DNA of 34,192 nt, from contig CAMJHM010000018.1 in the NCBI GenBank assembly GCA_946405515.1, positions 1 to 34,192 on the forward strand. The letters are read 5' to 3'. Source of the DNA: an uncultured Fibrobacter sp. (GTDB lineage: Bacteria > Fibrobacterota > Fibrobacteria > Fibrobacterales > Fibrobacteraceae). The translations under genes were made by a program, and so were the position numbers. The notes below the pieces were generated by a model. That model was not told the DNA's origin and searched no databases. It saw nothing but the letters and a program-made list of their open reading frames with translations. Each line of letters begins with the position of its first letter. Position 1 is the stretch's first letter. Below, piece after piece: positions 6,747 to 14,886 of the stretch.

Positions 6747-7502
6747 TTGGCCACAACCCTTCGGGCAGAAACCCCGGAGGGTTTTGATGCTACAAAGCAT
6801 TACCACCTTGGTTTTTCTGCAGCTGGAGCGTATATCGGCATCTGGCACCTGAACAACGACGTGTACGTCAAGAAAGAAAATTCGGAGACGGAAACAGACG
6901 AGGGGCTGGAGAAAGAACATTACGAGCAGTACCTTTCTGGAGGGCACGATTTCAAGGGTCTCGGATTCAGTTTCGGGATTTCTGGGATGCGGGATCTAGG
7001 AGAAAAACTTGCGCTACATATAAATTTGTACATATCCCTACGGCACCGTTTCGTGAATGCCACGGAACACCACTGGAGGGAAACCGAATACTACAAAGAC
7101 GACGAATTGGACCATACAAGCTACAAAGACGGCAGTAAAGGGAATTACGACATCGTCCTGAACTATTGGAACCTGGATTTGCCTCTCGGCATCCGCTACA
7201 AGGCGCCGAGAGGGTACTTTATCGAAATCGGGGGATTGTTCGCCTACATTCTCTCTGCGAACCTCAAAGTAGACTTAATTTCGCTGGACTTCCATTCTTA
7301 TACAGCAGGCGTCGAGCTGGGCGTTTATACAACAGCGGGCAAGACGTTTCCGCTTCCGGGGAACAGGGTGCTGGAACTGTACTGGAACTTCACATTCGGC
7401 CTCACCCCCCTGCTCAACGACAGGGTAGCCAAATACCTTTACGACGAAATTCGCCCACGCGAGTGGCTGGCACAAGCCGGGGCCACTCTGTGGCTATTCT
7501 AA
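6747..7502 (+). CDS. Second outer-membrane beta-barrel protein; true start probably upstream and non-canonical
   Basis: At least 251 residues with the same layout as the preceding gene: LGFSAAGAYIG at the start, GLGFSFGISGM, WNLDLPLGIRYKAPRGYFIEIGGLF and a final AQAGATLWLF. It is therefore a tandem paralogue. The listed start is the TTG at 6747, but the frame continues upstream as IPILILAVLATTLRA followed by E, an excellent signal peptide that this start would cut away. No ATG or GTG exists between the upstream in-frame stop (6678) and 6747. The best-placed start is ATT at 6723, overlapping the previous stop as TAATT, where a standard gene would have TAATG. Either an ATT start with translational coupling or a mutated start codon explains this. 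The role is unknown. Confidence 0.75.
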   Translation: MATTLRAETPEGFDATKHYHLGFSAAGAYIGIWHLNNDVYVKKENSETETDEGLEKEHYEQYLSGGHDFKGLGFSFGISGMRDLGEKLALHINLYISLRHRFVNATEHHWRETEYYKDDELDHTSYKDGSKGNYDIVLNYWNLDLPLGIRYKAPRGYFIEIGGLFAYILSANLKVDLISLDFHSYTAGVELGVYTTAGKTFPLPGNRVLELYWNFTFGLTPLLNDRVAKYLYDEIRPREWLAQAGATLWLF

Positions 7503-7521
7503 CGCGGGACAACCGCGATTC

Positions 7522-8862
7522 CTAAATAAGCTTTTCTACGCGAGAGCAGAGGTTTTCAGCTTCTGCTGCCGTGGGGGCTTCGGCAATCACGCGGATGACG
7601 GGTTCGGTGTTACTTGCGCGCACGTGTACCCACGACTTGCCCTGACCGAGCCAGAGGCCATCACGTTCGTCCGTTTCCCAGCCGGCAAATTCGGCCTTAA
7701 CCTTCGGAAGGATATCCGCGACCTTCTTGTCGCCGAGTTCAAACTTCTTCTTGGGCATCGCATAGGACGGGTTTTCGGCCACGAACTTTTCGGGACCGCC
7801 ATCGTGATGGGCCATCCAGCTGAGCACGAGTGCCGCAGCCACCAGGGAATCGCGGCCATAGTGCAACGCCGGGAGAATCACGCCTCCGTTGCCTTCGCCA
7901 CCGATGATGCAGCCATTCTCAATCATCTGCAAGCTCACGTTGATTTCGCCCACCTTCGCACGGCTGAACTCGCAACCGTACTTTTCGGCGACATCTTGGT
8001 TCATGCGGCTCGTAGAGAGGTTCACACAGACGCTTCCCTTCTTCTGCGAAAGCACTTCCTCTGTTGCAATAGCAAGCGTGTATTCTTCGCCGATACTTTG
8101 TCCCAAACCATCGACCAAAGCACAACGGTCCGCATCGGGGTCCACAGCGAACCCGACCGCACAGCCGTTGTCCTTGACAGCCTTGCGCAAGTCGCCCAAG
8201 TTTTCGGGAATAGGTTCTGCACCGCGCGGGAACGTGCCGTCGGGCTCGCAATGCACGCGCACGACTTCGCAGCCGAGCTGTTCCAGCAGGCGCGGCACGA
8301 TATAGGAGCCGGCGCCATTCACGGCATCGACAGCCACTTTAAAATGCTTCGCCTTGATTGCCTCCACGTCTACGAACGGAATCTTGAGCGTACCATCCAC
8401 GTGAACGCCATCGGCATCCTTCATAAACTCGTACTTGCCCATGCCTCGATAATCAGGATACCTGAAATCGTCGGCATCGGCAAGTTCAAACAACTTCTTC
8501 ACATCCTCCGGACCGAGGAAAAGCCCCTTGTTATTGAGGAACTTGAGCGCATTCCATTCGAGCGGGTTGTGGCTCGCGGTGATGATGATGCCCGCGTCGG
8601 CCTTGAGCTCGGTCGTGAGGATTTCGACCGACGGAGTCGTCGAGAGCCCGACCTCCACCACGTCCACGCCCGACAGGCGGCAGATACCGGCGACGAACTG
8701 GCTGATGGCATCGCCCGTCGGGCGGCTGTCGCGGCCAATAACCACGCGCTTTGCTTGCGTAATCTGCAAAAAGGCGCTCACATGGCTTTTGAGAACTTGG
8801 GGGGTCAGGGTATCGCCCACGATTCCGCGAATACCCGAAATAGAACGCATCAGCTTGGACAT
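7522..8862 (-). CDS. glmM: Phosphohexomutase, probably phosphoglucosamine mutase
   Basis: A 446-residue alpha-D-phosphohexomutase with all four family loops: active-site TASHNPLEWNALK with the phosphoserine at about 97, the metal-binding DPDADR (241-246), the sugar-specificity loop GGEGNGGVI, and the phosphate-binding RASNTEPVIRV near the C-terminus. The opening MSKLMRSISGIRGIVGD resembles Bacteroidetes-type GlmM, which makes glucosamine-1-phosphate for peptidoglycan and LPS. Phosphomannomutase or phosphoglucomutase activity cannot be excluded. The ATG at 8862 was chosen because GGAAGAAGAGG precedes it. The frame extends 24 codons further without a ribosome site. It is divergent from the Omp85-like gene. 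Confidence 0.88.
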   Translation of the reverse strand: MSKLMRSISGIRGIVGDTLTPQVLKSHVSAFLQITQAKRVVIGRDSRPTGDAISQFVAGICRLSGVDVVEVGLSTTPSVEILTTELKADAGIIITASHNPLEWNALKFLNNKGLFLGPEDVKKLFELADADDFRYPDYRGMGKYEFMKDADGVHVDGTLKIPFVDVEAIKAKHFKVAVDAVNGAGSYIVPRLLEQLGCEVVRVHCEPDGTFPRGAEPIPENLGDLRKAVKDNGCAVGFAVDPDADRCALVDGLGQSIGEEYTLAIATEEVLSQKKGSVCVNLSTSRMNQDVAEKYGCEFSRAKVGEINVSLQMIENGCIIGGEGNGGVILPALHYGRDSLVAAALVLSWMAHHDGGPEKFVAENPSYAMPKKKFELGDKKVADILPKVKAEFAGWETDERDGLWLGQGKSWVHVRASNTEPVIRVIAEAPTAAEAENLCSRVEKLI

Positions 8863-8934
8863 GAAACCTCTTCTTCCTGCATTTCGTTTTTTTGCAGTTT
8901 GGTTGGAATTATAGCAATATCTATATTGAGTCAC

Positions 8935-10056
8935 GTGAAGGGAAAGCCTTTAGAAAAAACAAACCGACTCGTCGCGTTCCTCATCCTCTGGATTTGCACC
9001 GGCGTGCTCTGGGCAGAGTCTGCAGATACGTCCGCCACCAAGACCGAAGCGGACGATTTCCAGCGTTTCACGGCACTCCCCATCCTGGGATTCACCGAAG
9101 AGACTGGGCTGGAATACGGGGCCATGCTGCTCCTGTTCTTCAAACCGGATTACGAGGGCGGGAGGTCGACCACCATAGACTTTGTCGCCATGGGCACGGC
9201 AAAGAAGCAGCTCGAAGTCCTTGTCGTGCCGCGCTACTACCTGGCCCACGACCGAATCACCGGCGAGGCCGCCCTCACCTACGACAACTGGGTAAGCTAC
9301 TACTACGGCATCGGCAACGATCCCGACATAGATGACGGGCGCATCTTCGACCGCACCACCGTCAGGGCCGAGAACACTACACTCACCAACCTGGGCCTGC
9401 CCGACACATGGCGAGGGCTCAAGTACGGTCCCTCCTTCCGCCTGGAATATACAGACATCGCCTTCCGCAAGTACCGCGGGACGCTCGCAGAACCCGGAAC
9501 CGACGACAAGTGGAGGACCGGCATCGGCTACCGGCTCGCCTACGACACGCGCGACAACGGCAACTGGGCCAGGCACGGGTTCTACGCCCACTGGAACCAT
9601 CTTGTCTTTTCCGACCGGCTGGGCGACTGCGGGTTTACCAAGCAAGAACTGGACCTGCGTGGCTACACCTTCCTGTTCTGGAAGACGTCGATGGCCGTGG
9701 GCGCCCTCTGGCAGCGCGCCAGCGGCGATGTCCCGTTCGACATGCTGGCCGGTCCCGACGGCATAAAGAGGTTCCGCGGCGTGGAAGACCACTATTTTCG
9801 TGGCAACCAGGCCCTGATTCTACAGACCGAACTCCGAAAAGTCCTGTTCTGGAGGCTCGCCGGCACCATCTTTTTCGAAGGGGGCAAGGCTGGGGGCTAC
9901 TTTAGCGACCTCATGCGTGAGAAATGGCACCAGTCGGTCGGGTTTGGCGGCGAACTTGGCCTAAATATGCAGGAAAGCCTGTATGCGAGGGGCGACATTT
10001 CGTGGGTGGACTACAAACAACTGGGTCTGACAATCTATATCCGGCAAGCATTCTAG
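8935..10056 (+). CDS. BamA/Omp85-type outer-membrane barrel protein without POTRA domains
   Basis: About 373 residues. The N-terminal hydrophobic segment (LVAFLILWICTGVLWAES) is a signal peptide. The rest matches the C-terminal surface-antigen (D15/Bac_surface_Ag) barrel: GLEYGAMLLLFF, VVPRYYL, GYRLAYDTRDNGNWARHGFYAHW, the L6-like IKRFRGVEDHYFRGNQALILQTELR (RFRG resembles the VRGF/Y signature) and a final TIYIRQAF ending in Phe. No POTRA domains are present, so it is not BamA itself. It resembles short Omp85 proteins of unknown cargo. The start is either GTG 8935 or TTG 8926. The frame stays open for hundreds of codons upstream, but only as the antisense of glmM. Confidence 0.78.
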   Translation: MKGKPLEKTNRLVAFLILWICTGVLWAESADTSATKTEADDFQRFTALPILGFTEETGLEYGAMLLLFFKPDYEGGRSTTIDFVAMGTAKKQLEVLVVPRYYLAHDRITGEAALTYDNWVSYYYGIGNDPDIDDGRIFDRTTVRAENTTLTNLGLPDTWRGLKYGPSFRLEYTDIAFRKYRGTLAEPGTDDKWRTGIGYRLAYDTRDNGNWARHGFYAHWNHLVFSDRLGDCGFTKQELDLRGYTFLFWKTSMAVGALWQRASGDVPFDMLAGPDGIKRFRGVEDHYFRGNQALILQTELRKVLFWRLAGTIFFEGGKAGGYFSDLMREKWHQSVGFGGELGLNMQESLYARGDISWVDYKQLGLTIYIRQAF

Positions 10057-10082
10057 CGGTGCCCCATCGGGCGCAGCCGCAT

Positions 10083-10124
10083 AAAGCGGCAAACGCGGGC
10101 CAAAGGCCCGCGTTCGCTTTATTT
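10083..10124. terminator. Bidirectional terminator between the convergent Omp85-like gene and nuoA
   Basis: AACGCGGGCC (10092-10101) and GGCCCGCGTT (10105-10114) form a perfect 10-bp stem with loop AAA. An outer AAAGCG/CGCTTT stem extends it. T-rich sequence follows on the plus strand, ending in ATTTT. Confidence 0.85.
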
Positions 10125-10140
10125 TGAGATAGAATAGCCT

Positions 10141-10533
10141 TTAATCGGTAATGCGGGACCAGTCCAGCACACCCTTCTTGAGGAGGTAGATGTAGCCCGC
10201 TTCCAGAATAACGAGGAATCCCAAGAGGACAAAGAGGAGTTCCCAGCCACCAACGAGGAACTGGACCGTCCACGGGTAGAGGAACGCGACTTCGAGGTCA
10301 AAAACCAGGAAAAGCATCGCCACCATGTAATATTTAACCGGATAACGCTCATTTGCCGTACCGGAAACATGGGCAAGGCCGCATTCATAGGAGGACCCCT
10401 TGATGAGGACCTGCTTGATCTTGCCGGGATGCAAGACCCAGTTCGCCAAAAGAAGAACGGTCGGGATGCAAAGCGCCATAATGACCAAAATGGTCAAAGC
10501 GAATGTCGTATCGAATATTTCAACATTTCCCAT
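10141..10533 (-). CDS. nuoA: NADH-quinone oxidoreductase subunit A, stand-alone
   Basis: The 130-residue, three-helix membrane subunit A (ND3) of complex I, part of the quinone-site arm. Three hydrophobic segments lie at about 11-31, 68-90 and 94-116. The loop contains SSYECGL with the conserved Cys, and helix 2 carries FDLEVAFLYPW, the family signature with its acidic pair. In most genomes nuoA heads the nuoA-N operon. Here the gene is followed directly by a terminator and a convergent gene, so the other subunits must lie elsewhere. No Shine-Dalgarno precedes the ATG. A TATTAT box at 10544-10549 would give a leader of only about three bases. Confidence 0.93.
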   Translation of the reverse strand: MGNVEIFDTTFALTILVIMALCIPTVLLLANWVLHPGKIKQVLIKGSSYECGLAHVSGTANERYPVKYYMVAMLFLVFDLEVAFLYPWTVQFLVGGWELLFVLLGFLVILEAGYIYLLKKGVLDWSRITD

Positions 10534-10601
10534 AGTGGTACCAATAATAGTAAAATTCTTTTTGCTAATCTATGGCTCTTTTGTAAACTATATTTCATAG
10601 C

Positions 10602-11528
10602 ATGAAACACTTTATATCTCTTTTGGGTATCGTAGGGGTTATTTCCGTTTTTTACGCATGTTCTGGCGACGATGCGCCTGATCCGATTAGTCCCGACAAT
10701 TCAGCAGTAGTAACGTCTTCTTCTAGCCAAGAAGCGGCTCCTCAACCTGCATCCGCAGAAAAAACACCGGATTCATCGGCCGAAACGGCCACCCCTTCTT
10801 CCAGCAGCAAGGGAAAGAAGGAATCCGACTCGTCCGTCGTCATGACGACGCAAGTCACGATTGACACCGGAGCCACCGAATTTGATCTTCCTTACTCCAG
10901 CGATGGAGTCTTCTGCTGGGAAGCCGGTTGCGAAAAATGGGCATCCTCCGCTTCTGGTCCGGACATTCCGCCCGATGATTCGATTTCCCTCAGCAGCGAC
11001 GTGCCCAACAAGCCCAACCTGGATGCGCCTCCTGTCATCGAAGGTCTGGTCATGACCGACATGCGCGACTCGCAGAAGTACAATCTCAGGGACATCAATG
11101 GGACCATCTGGACCCAGAACATGAACATTTCCCTCACCGGCAGCAACTGCTATAAGGGCGACAACAACAACTGCAAGCAATACGGCAGGCTGTACACTCT
11201 CTCTGCCGCGCAGGAAGCCTGCCCTGCAGGTTGGAAACTCCCATCCCGTGCCGATTTTGACGCAGCCAGAAACCTGACAGACTTCTGGAAATATGGCGGT
11301 CGTGGTAAAGACGGTAACGAAGACTTCATGGGCGACATGGGATTCTACTGGCTAGACACGAGCGAAGAAGCTCAAGAAGGTGACAAAATCAGCGATAGTT
11401 GCAACAATGGCAGTAGCTGCGCCATGATTTTCGTTGTAGACGCCCCCGGGTATGGCGACGAAGAAACCAAGTTCCAGTACGATAGCCAGGCCAAGGGCTT
11501 CAGCGTCCGCTGCGTCCAGGCAAAGTAA
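10602..11528 (+). CDS. FISUMP-domain lipoprotein
   Basis: A 308-residue lipoprotein. Its lipobox VFYAC places the lipidated Cys at about residue 20. Residues 35-70 are Ser/Ala/Pro-rich low-complexity linker. From about 145 to the end is a FISUMP domain (TIGR02145 type): TIWTQNMNIS, GRLYTLSAAQEACPAGWKLPSRADFDAARN, a YWLDTSEE strand and a final FSVRCVQAK. This family is greatly expanded in Fibrobacter and also found in Bacteroidetes. Its biochemical function is not established, and surface adhesion or glycan contact is only a suggestion. A TATATT (10589-10594) lies seven bases before the ATG with no Shine-Dalgarno, so the mRNA may be leaderless. A strong terminator follows. Confidence 0.88.
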   Translation: MKHFISLLGIVGVISVFYACSGDDAPDPISPDNSAVVTSSSSQEAAPQPASAEKTPDSSAETATPSSSSKGKKESDSSVVMTTQVTIDTGATEFDLPYSSDGVFCWEAGCEKWASSASGPDIPPDDSISLSSDVPNKPNLDAPPVIEGLVMTDMRDSQKYNLRDINGTIWTQNMNISLTGSNCYKGDNNNCKQYGRLYTLSAAQEACPAGWKLPSRADFDAARNLTDFWKYGGRGKDGNEDFMGDMGFYWLDTSEEAQEGDKISDSCNNGSSCAMIFVVDAPGYGDEETKFQYDSQAKGFSVRCVQAK

Positions 11529-11551
11529 TCTAGAATAATGACTTTAAAGGA

Positions 11552-11575
11552 ACGGCCCAGACGGGCCGTTTTTTT
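11552..11575 (+). terminator. Rho-independent terminator of the FISUMP gene
   Basis: ACGGCCC (11552-11558) and GGGCCGT (11563-11569) with loop AGAC, followed by a run of T. The run overlaps the 3' end of the convergent uvrC gene by about two bases. Confidence 0.9.
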
Positions 11576-13439
11576 ATACTTCTAGATTGCCAGAATCTTC
11601 AGGCCCGTCGGCACAATACTGGGCAACTTGCTCACGGAGCCTGTTGCCACGCACCTTCCCGAACAAAAGCTCAATATCTTCAAGCGGAGCGGCCATGAAC
11701 GCCTCGGCGCTCCTGTACTTCGACAGAATCTTGACGCGGGTCTCGTGGCCCACCCCGGGAATCTTGAGCCATTCCACTTCGAGGTCCTTCTTGCGTTTGC
11801 TTCGCTGGTAAGTAATAGCGAAACGGTGCGCTTCGTCGCGGGCATTTTGCAAAAGTTTTAGGGCAGGGCTCGTGCGGTGCAGCACGATAGACTTGCGGTC
11901 GTCTGGAAACACAATTTCTTCGAGACGTTTGGCAAGGCCAATCAGCGGCAAGTCCTTGTCGTGGCCTAGTTCCTTAAGAATCTGCATCGTCGCATCCACT
12001 TGGCCCTTACCGCCGTCGCACACCCACAAATCGGGCATGGGAATCCCCTCGCTTTCGAGCCTGCGGATACGGCGGGTCATCACCTCGCGCATGCTGGCAA
12101 AATCATCCACGCCCTCAACTGTCTTTATGATAAACTTGCGGTAATTCTTCTTGTCGGGGCGTCCGTTCCTGAACGCAACGAGGCTTGCAACCGTATTCGT
12201 GCCGCTCAGGTGCGAAATATCAACGCACTCGATGCGGAACGGAGTCTTCTTGAGCCCGAGCACCTTCTGCAACTCGAACACGCTCTGGTCGACTTCGCTG
12301 TACTTCTGCACCTCGGCCCGCATTTCCACAAGGATCATGTCGGCGTTGGCTCCGGCCAACTTGAGGAACCCGACCTTGTCGCCGCGCTGCGGCTGCGTCA
12401 AGAGCACCCTGTGGCCAGACTTTTCCGAAAGCGCCTGCGCAAGCATATCACGGTCCGGGAGGTCTTCCACGTCTACTGCAATTTCGGACGGAACCATGGG
12501 CACGTCCATGTACCACTGCACAAGCATCTGTCTCAAAATTTCTGCGACATCGTCTTCTAGCCTACATTCCATGCGGTAATGACGCCGCCCAGTGAGCACG
12601 CCCTTGCGGTATTCCAGAATCACCGCAGCGGCCATGGAGCCATTGCGTTTTAAACTGAGCACGTCCAAGGAGAGGTTCGGGTCGCTCGTATCCGTCTTCT
12701 GGTGAATCCCGGTGGCCTGCAGCGCCTGGATGGCATCGCGCTTCTTGCCCGCCAACTCAAAGTCCAGATTTTCACTCGCCTGCTGCATTTCGGCCTGCCA
12801 CTGCGCAACAAGGTCGTCGCGTTTGCCCTCAAGCAGGAGCTTTGCCTGGGCAACAGACTTCGCATAATCTTCTTCGCTTATAAGCCCCGCACAAGGAGCA
12901 TCGCACCGGCCGATATGGTAGTTGAGGCACGGCCGCGCTGGGCTTGCGAGCGGCAACTTCAGCCGGCACTCGCGGATATGGAAAAGCCTCGCCGCCAAAT
13001 CCGTCAGCTGCGACACCACGCGCGAATTCATGTAGGGGCCGTAATACAGGCAGTCGTCCTTATGGACCGACCGACTCAAAAACAGCCTCGGGAACGGCTC
13101 CTTCACCGAAAAAGCCAAGTACGGGAAATGCTTGTCGTCTTTCAGCAAAACGTTGTACTTGGGCGTATGCTTGCGGATTAGCGTCGCTTCGAGGATGAGC
13201 GCTTCTTCTTCGCTTTCCGTAATAATCCACTCGATATCGCGGATAAATGGGAGCATCAAGGTCGCCGCACGGTGCCCGGCATGGTCACTCCCGTCAAAAT
13301 AGCTGCGAACACGGTTCTTGAGGACCTTCGCCTTGCCGATATAGATAATCTTGCCCGACGCGTTCTTCATCAGGTAGACTCCCGGCCTTTCGGGCAACTC
13401 GGCTATACGGCGGCCTATATGTTCGTTCACTTCAATCAT
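11574..13439 (-). CDS. uvrC: Excinuclease ABC subunit C
   Basis: A 621-residue nucleotide-excision-repair endonuclease that makes both incisions around a DNA lesion with UvrB. Domains in order: GIY-YIG nuclease (about 15-100, PGVYLMKNASGKIIYIGKAK), Cys-rich region (CRLKLP..RPCLNYHIGRCDAPCAG, about 160-185), UvrB-interacting UVR motif (about 200-235, LVAQWQAEMQQASENLDFE), RNase H-like nuclease (ECVDISHLSGTNTVASLV at about 400, VCDGGKGQ at about 470) and C-terminal helix-hairpin-helix pair (WLKIPGVGHETRVKILSKY). Length and motifs are complete. uvrA and uvrB are not in the window. The ATG at 13439 fits the family start. Confidence 0.97.
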   Translation of the reverse strand: MIEVNEHIGRRIAELPERPGVYLMKNASGKIIYIGKAKVLKNRVRSYFDGSDHAGHRAATLMLPFIRDIEWIITESEEEALILEATLIRKHTPKYNVLLKDDKHFPYLAFSVKEPFPRLFLSRSVHKDDCLYYGPYMNSRVVSQLTDLAARLFHIRECRLKLPLASPARPCLNYHIGRCDAPCAGLISEEDYAKSVAQAKLLLEGKRDDLVAQWQAEMQQASENLDFELAGKKRDAIQALQATGIHQKTDTSDPNLSLDVLSLKRNGSMAAAVILEYRKGVLTGRRHYRMECRLEDDVAEILRQMLVQWYMDVPMVPSEIAVDVEDLPDRDMLAQALSEKSGHRVLLTQPQRGDKVGFLKLAGANADMILVEMRAEVQKYSEVDQSVFELQKVLGLKKTPFRIECVDISHLSGTNTVASLVAFRNGRPDKKNYRKFIIKTVEGVDDFASMREVMTRRIRRLESEGIPMPDLWVCDGGKGQVDATMQILKELGHDKDLPLIGLAKRLEEIVFPDDRKSIVLHRTSPALKLLQNARDEAHRFAITYQRSKRKKDLEVEWLKIPGVGHETRVKILSKYRSAEAFMAAPLEDIELLFGKVRGNRLREQVAQYCADGPEDSGNLEV

Positions 13440-13537
13440 CTGTTCATAGAAAAACTAAAACTTTTTCTTTCTTACGGCTTAAATATTAATTATCTTATAA
13501 CCATAAGGAACGGCATGAACGCCATAACGGAGAAAAA

Positions 13538-14410
13538 ATGAATTTTGACAACATGAATATCCTTTCGCAGAAGGTCGAGGGAGTACTGACCACGGTAAGG
13601 AACCTGCGCGCGCAAGTCGGCGCCCTACAACAGGCGCTACAGAATTCGCAGGCCGAAGCTCATGACAAGTCCATGCTACTTGACGCAGCCAATAAAGACC
13701 TCATGGACTGCAAGGCTGCCCTGAACGCCCGAGCCAACCAAGCCGCCGCACAGAACGAATCCCTGAACGAAATGCGTTCCGAGCTCGATATGCTCAACGG
13801 CAAACTCTCCGAAAGCGCAAACGCCATCAACATGCTCAATGGCAAAATTGCCGAACAAGCCAGCTCCATCGCGACACTTAGCAAGCAAGTCGAAGAGCGG
13901 AACACCCAAATCGGCAGCTTGAACGACCATATCGGCGAGCAGGACGAAATTATCAATACGCTCAATGCGCAAGTCGCCGAGAAAAACGGCCTTATCGACA
14001 CACTTAACGCACAGGTCATCGAAAAAGGCCGCCTTCTCGAAGAAAAGATTCAGATTATCAATTCCCAGGGCGAAGAAATCGCCGAGGCACAGGAACGTTT
14101 CCAGCAGCTGCTCGCCACCATCGAGAAGGAACTCGGCACCGAGATTCCCATAGAGCAGCACACCATGCCGGCACAAGACCCCATACAAGAGCCCGAAGCC
14201 CCCGCCGAGGAAACTCTGGAAGAGGCCGCCGCCCCTGCCGAGGAACCAGCCGACGAACCTATCATCCAGTCTTCACGCAGCGATTTCGATATCCCGCAAG
14301 AAGAACCCTCCATCGATGACGAACCCGCCATCGAAGTTCACCCAGCCAACGAAAGAGACAACGACCTGTTTGCGAGCAATGGAGGCTCGCAAGGCGGTTT
14401 TTTCGGCTAA
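13538..14410 (+). CDS. Coiled-coil protein with an exact 14-residue period, upstream of zapA
   Basis: A 290-residue soluble protein without a signal peptide. Residues about 5-200 are coiled coil. Within it, 86-169 form six consecutive 14-residue units that open with LN (or LS) and share a hydrophobic residue at position 5 and usually a Glu at 7. Residues 210-290 are acidic and Pro/Ala/Glu-rich, probably disordered, ending in NGGSQGGFFG. It lies 43 bases before zapA in the same direction. By context and architecture it may be a ZapB-like partner that bridges ZapA to the chromosome or envelope. No established family is recognised. The short tail GGFFG could be a docking peptide. GGAG lies about 8 bases before the ATG. 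Confidence 0.72.
   Translation: MNFDNMNILSQKVEGVLTTVRNLRAQVGALQQALQNSQAEAHDKSMLLDAANKDLMDCKAALNARANQAAAQNESLNEMRSELDMLNGKLSESANAINMLNGKIAEQASSIATLSKQVEERNTQIGSLNDHIGEQDEIINTLNAQVAEKNGLIDTLNAQVIEKGRLLEEKIQIINSQGEEIAEAQERFQQLLATIEKELGTEIPIEQHTMPAQDPIQEPEAPAEETLEEAAAPAEEPADEPIIQSSRSDFDIPQEEPSIDDEPAIEVHPANERDNDLFASNGGSQGGFFG
13793..14044 (+). repeat. Six in-frame 42-bp (14-residue) coiled-coil repeats
   Basis: Codons 86-169 of the coiled-coil gene split into six units of 14 residues, starting at L86, L100, L114, L128, L142 and L156. Examples are LNGKIAEQASSIAT and LNAQVAEKNGLIDT. The fifth and sixth units share LNAQV. Two heptads per unit explain the period. Confidence 0.85.
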
Positions 14411-14453
14411 AGTGGCTGATGGACGATGATCCATTCGGCGTAGGAATGAGATA

Positions 14454-14768
14454 ATGGCAGACTTAGAACTCAGATCCGTCACAGTCACGGTTGCACAGGA
14501 AAGGATCCAGATCCGCACGGATTTGCCCGATGCGGAACTGGGTGAAATCATCGCCTTTATCGACGAACGCTTCAAGCGCTACGAAAAATACCAGATGGAC
14601 TACAAGAAGCGGCTCTCGCTCCTTGCAGTCGAACTGACCTCGGAACTGTTCGAGGTGCGCAAGAACATGCGCCGAGCAAAACTGTACTGTGAACAGATGG
14701 ACAAGTCCGCCAGAGACCTCGGGAGCCTGCTCGAAGAGGGCATTGACCGCCCTGAACAACAGATATAA
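14454..14768 (+). CDS. zapA: ZapA-like cell-division protein
   Basis: A 104-residue protein with the ZapA layout: an N-terminal beta-rich head (RSVTVTVAQERIQIRTDLPDAELGEIIAFIDERFK) followed by a helix and coiled coil (RLSLLAVELTSELFEVRKNMRRAKLYCEQMDKSARDLGSLLEEG). ZapA binds FtsZ and cross-links protofilaments at the Z ring. LSLLAVELTSELFEVR corresponds to the helix with the 'ALNLAxEL' pattern. It follows the coiled-coil gene and precedes a likely 6S RNA gene, the same order zapA-ssrS known from Proteobacteria. This independently supports the call. AGGA lies 9-10 bases before the ATG. Confidence 0.78.
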   Translation: MADLELRSVTVTVAQERIQIRTDLPDAELGEIIAFIDERFKRYEKYQMDYKKRLSLLAVELTSELFEVRKNMRRAKLYCEQMDKSARDLGSLLEEGIDRPEQQI

Positions 14769-14851
14769 TCCACGGCCCGTTTTGTCACGTTTGTGTTAAA
14801 AAATGCCGATTTTAGGCGAATATCGCGAGATAAAAAATACAAAAATATTAC

Positions 14852-14880
14852 TTGCTTTCTCAGTTTCCCGATAGTATATT
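14852..14880 (+). promoter_or_regulatory. Promoter of the 6S RNA candidate
   Basis: TTGCTT (14852-14857), a 17-base spacer and TATATT (14875-14880). The predicted start is near 14887. The -10 matches the tRNA-Val box exactly. Confidence 0.7.
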
Positions 14881-14886
14881 ATAAAC

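Noticed and set aside
7624-8934. Plus-strand frame of over 400 codons continuous with the Omp85-like gene (810 codons in all)
   Set aside because: It is the antisense of glmM, whose active-site motifs are clearly on the minus strand. The Omp85-like protein has its own signal peptide beginning near 8935.
8935-10056. Calling this gene bamA or tamA
   Set aside because: It has only the barrel part and no POTRA repeats, so the assembly-factor name is not justified.
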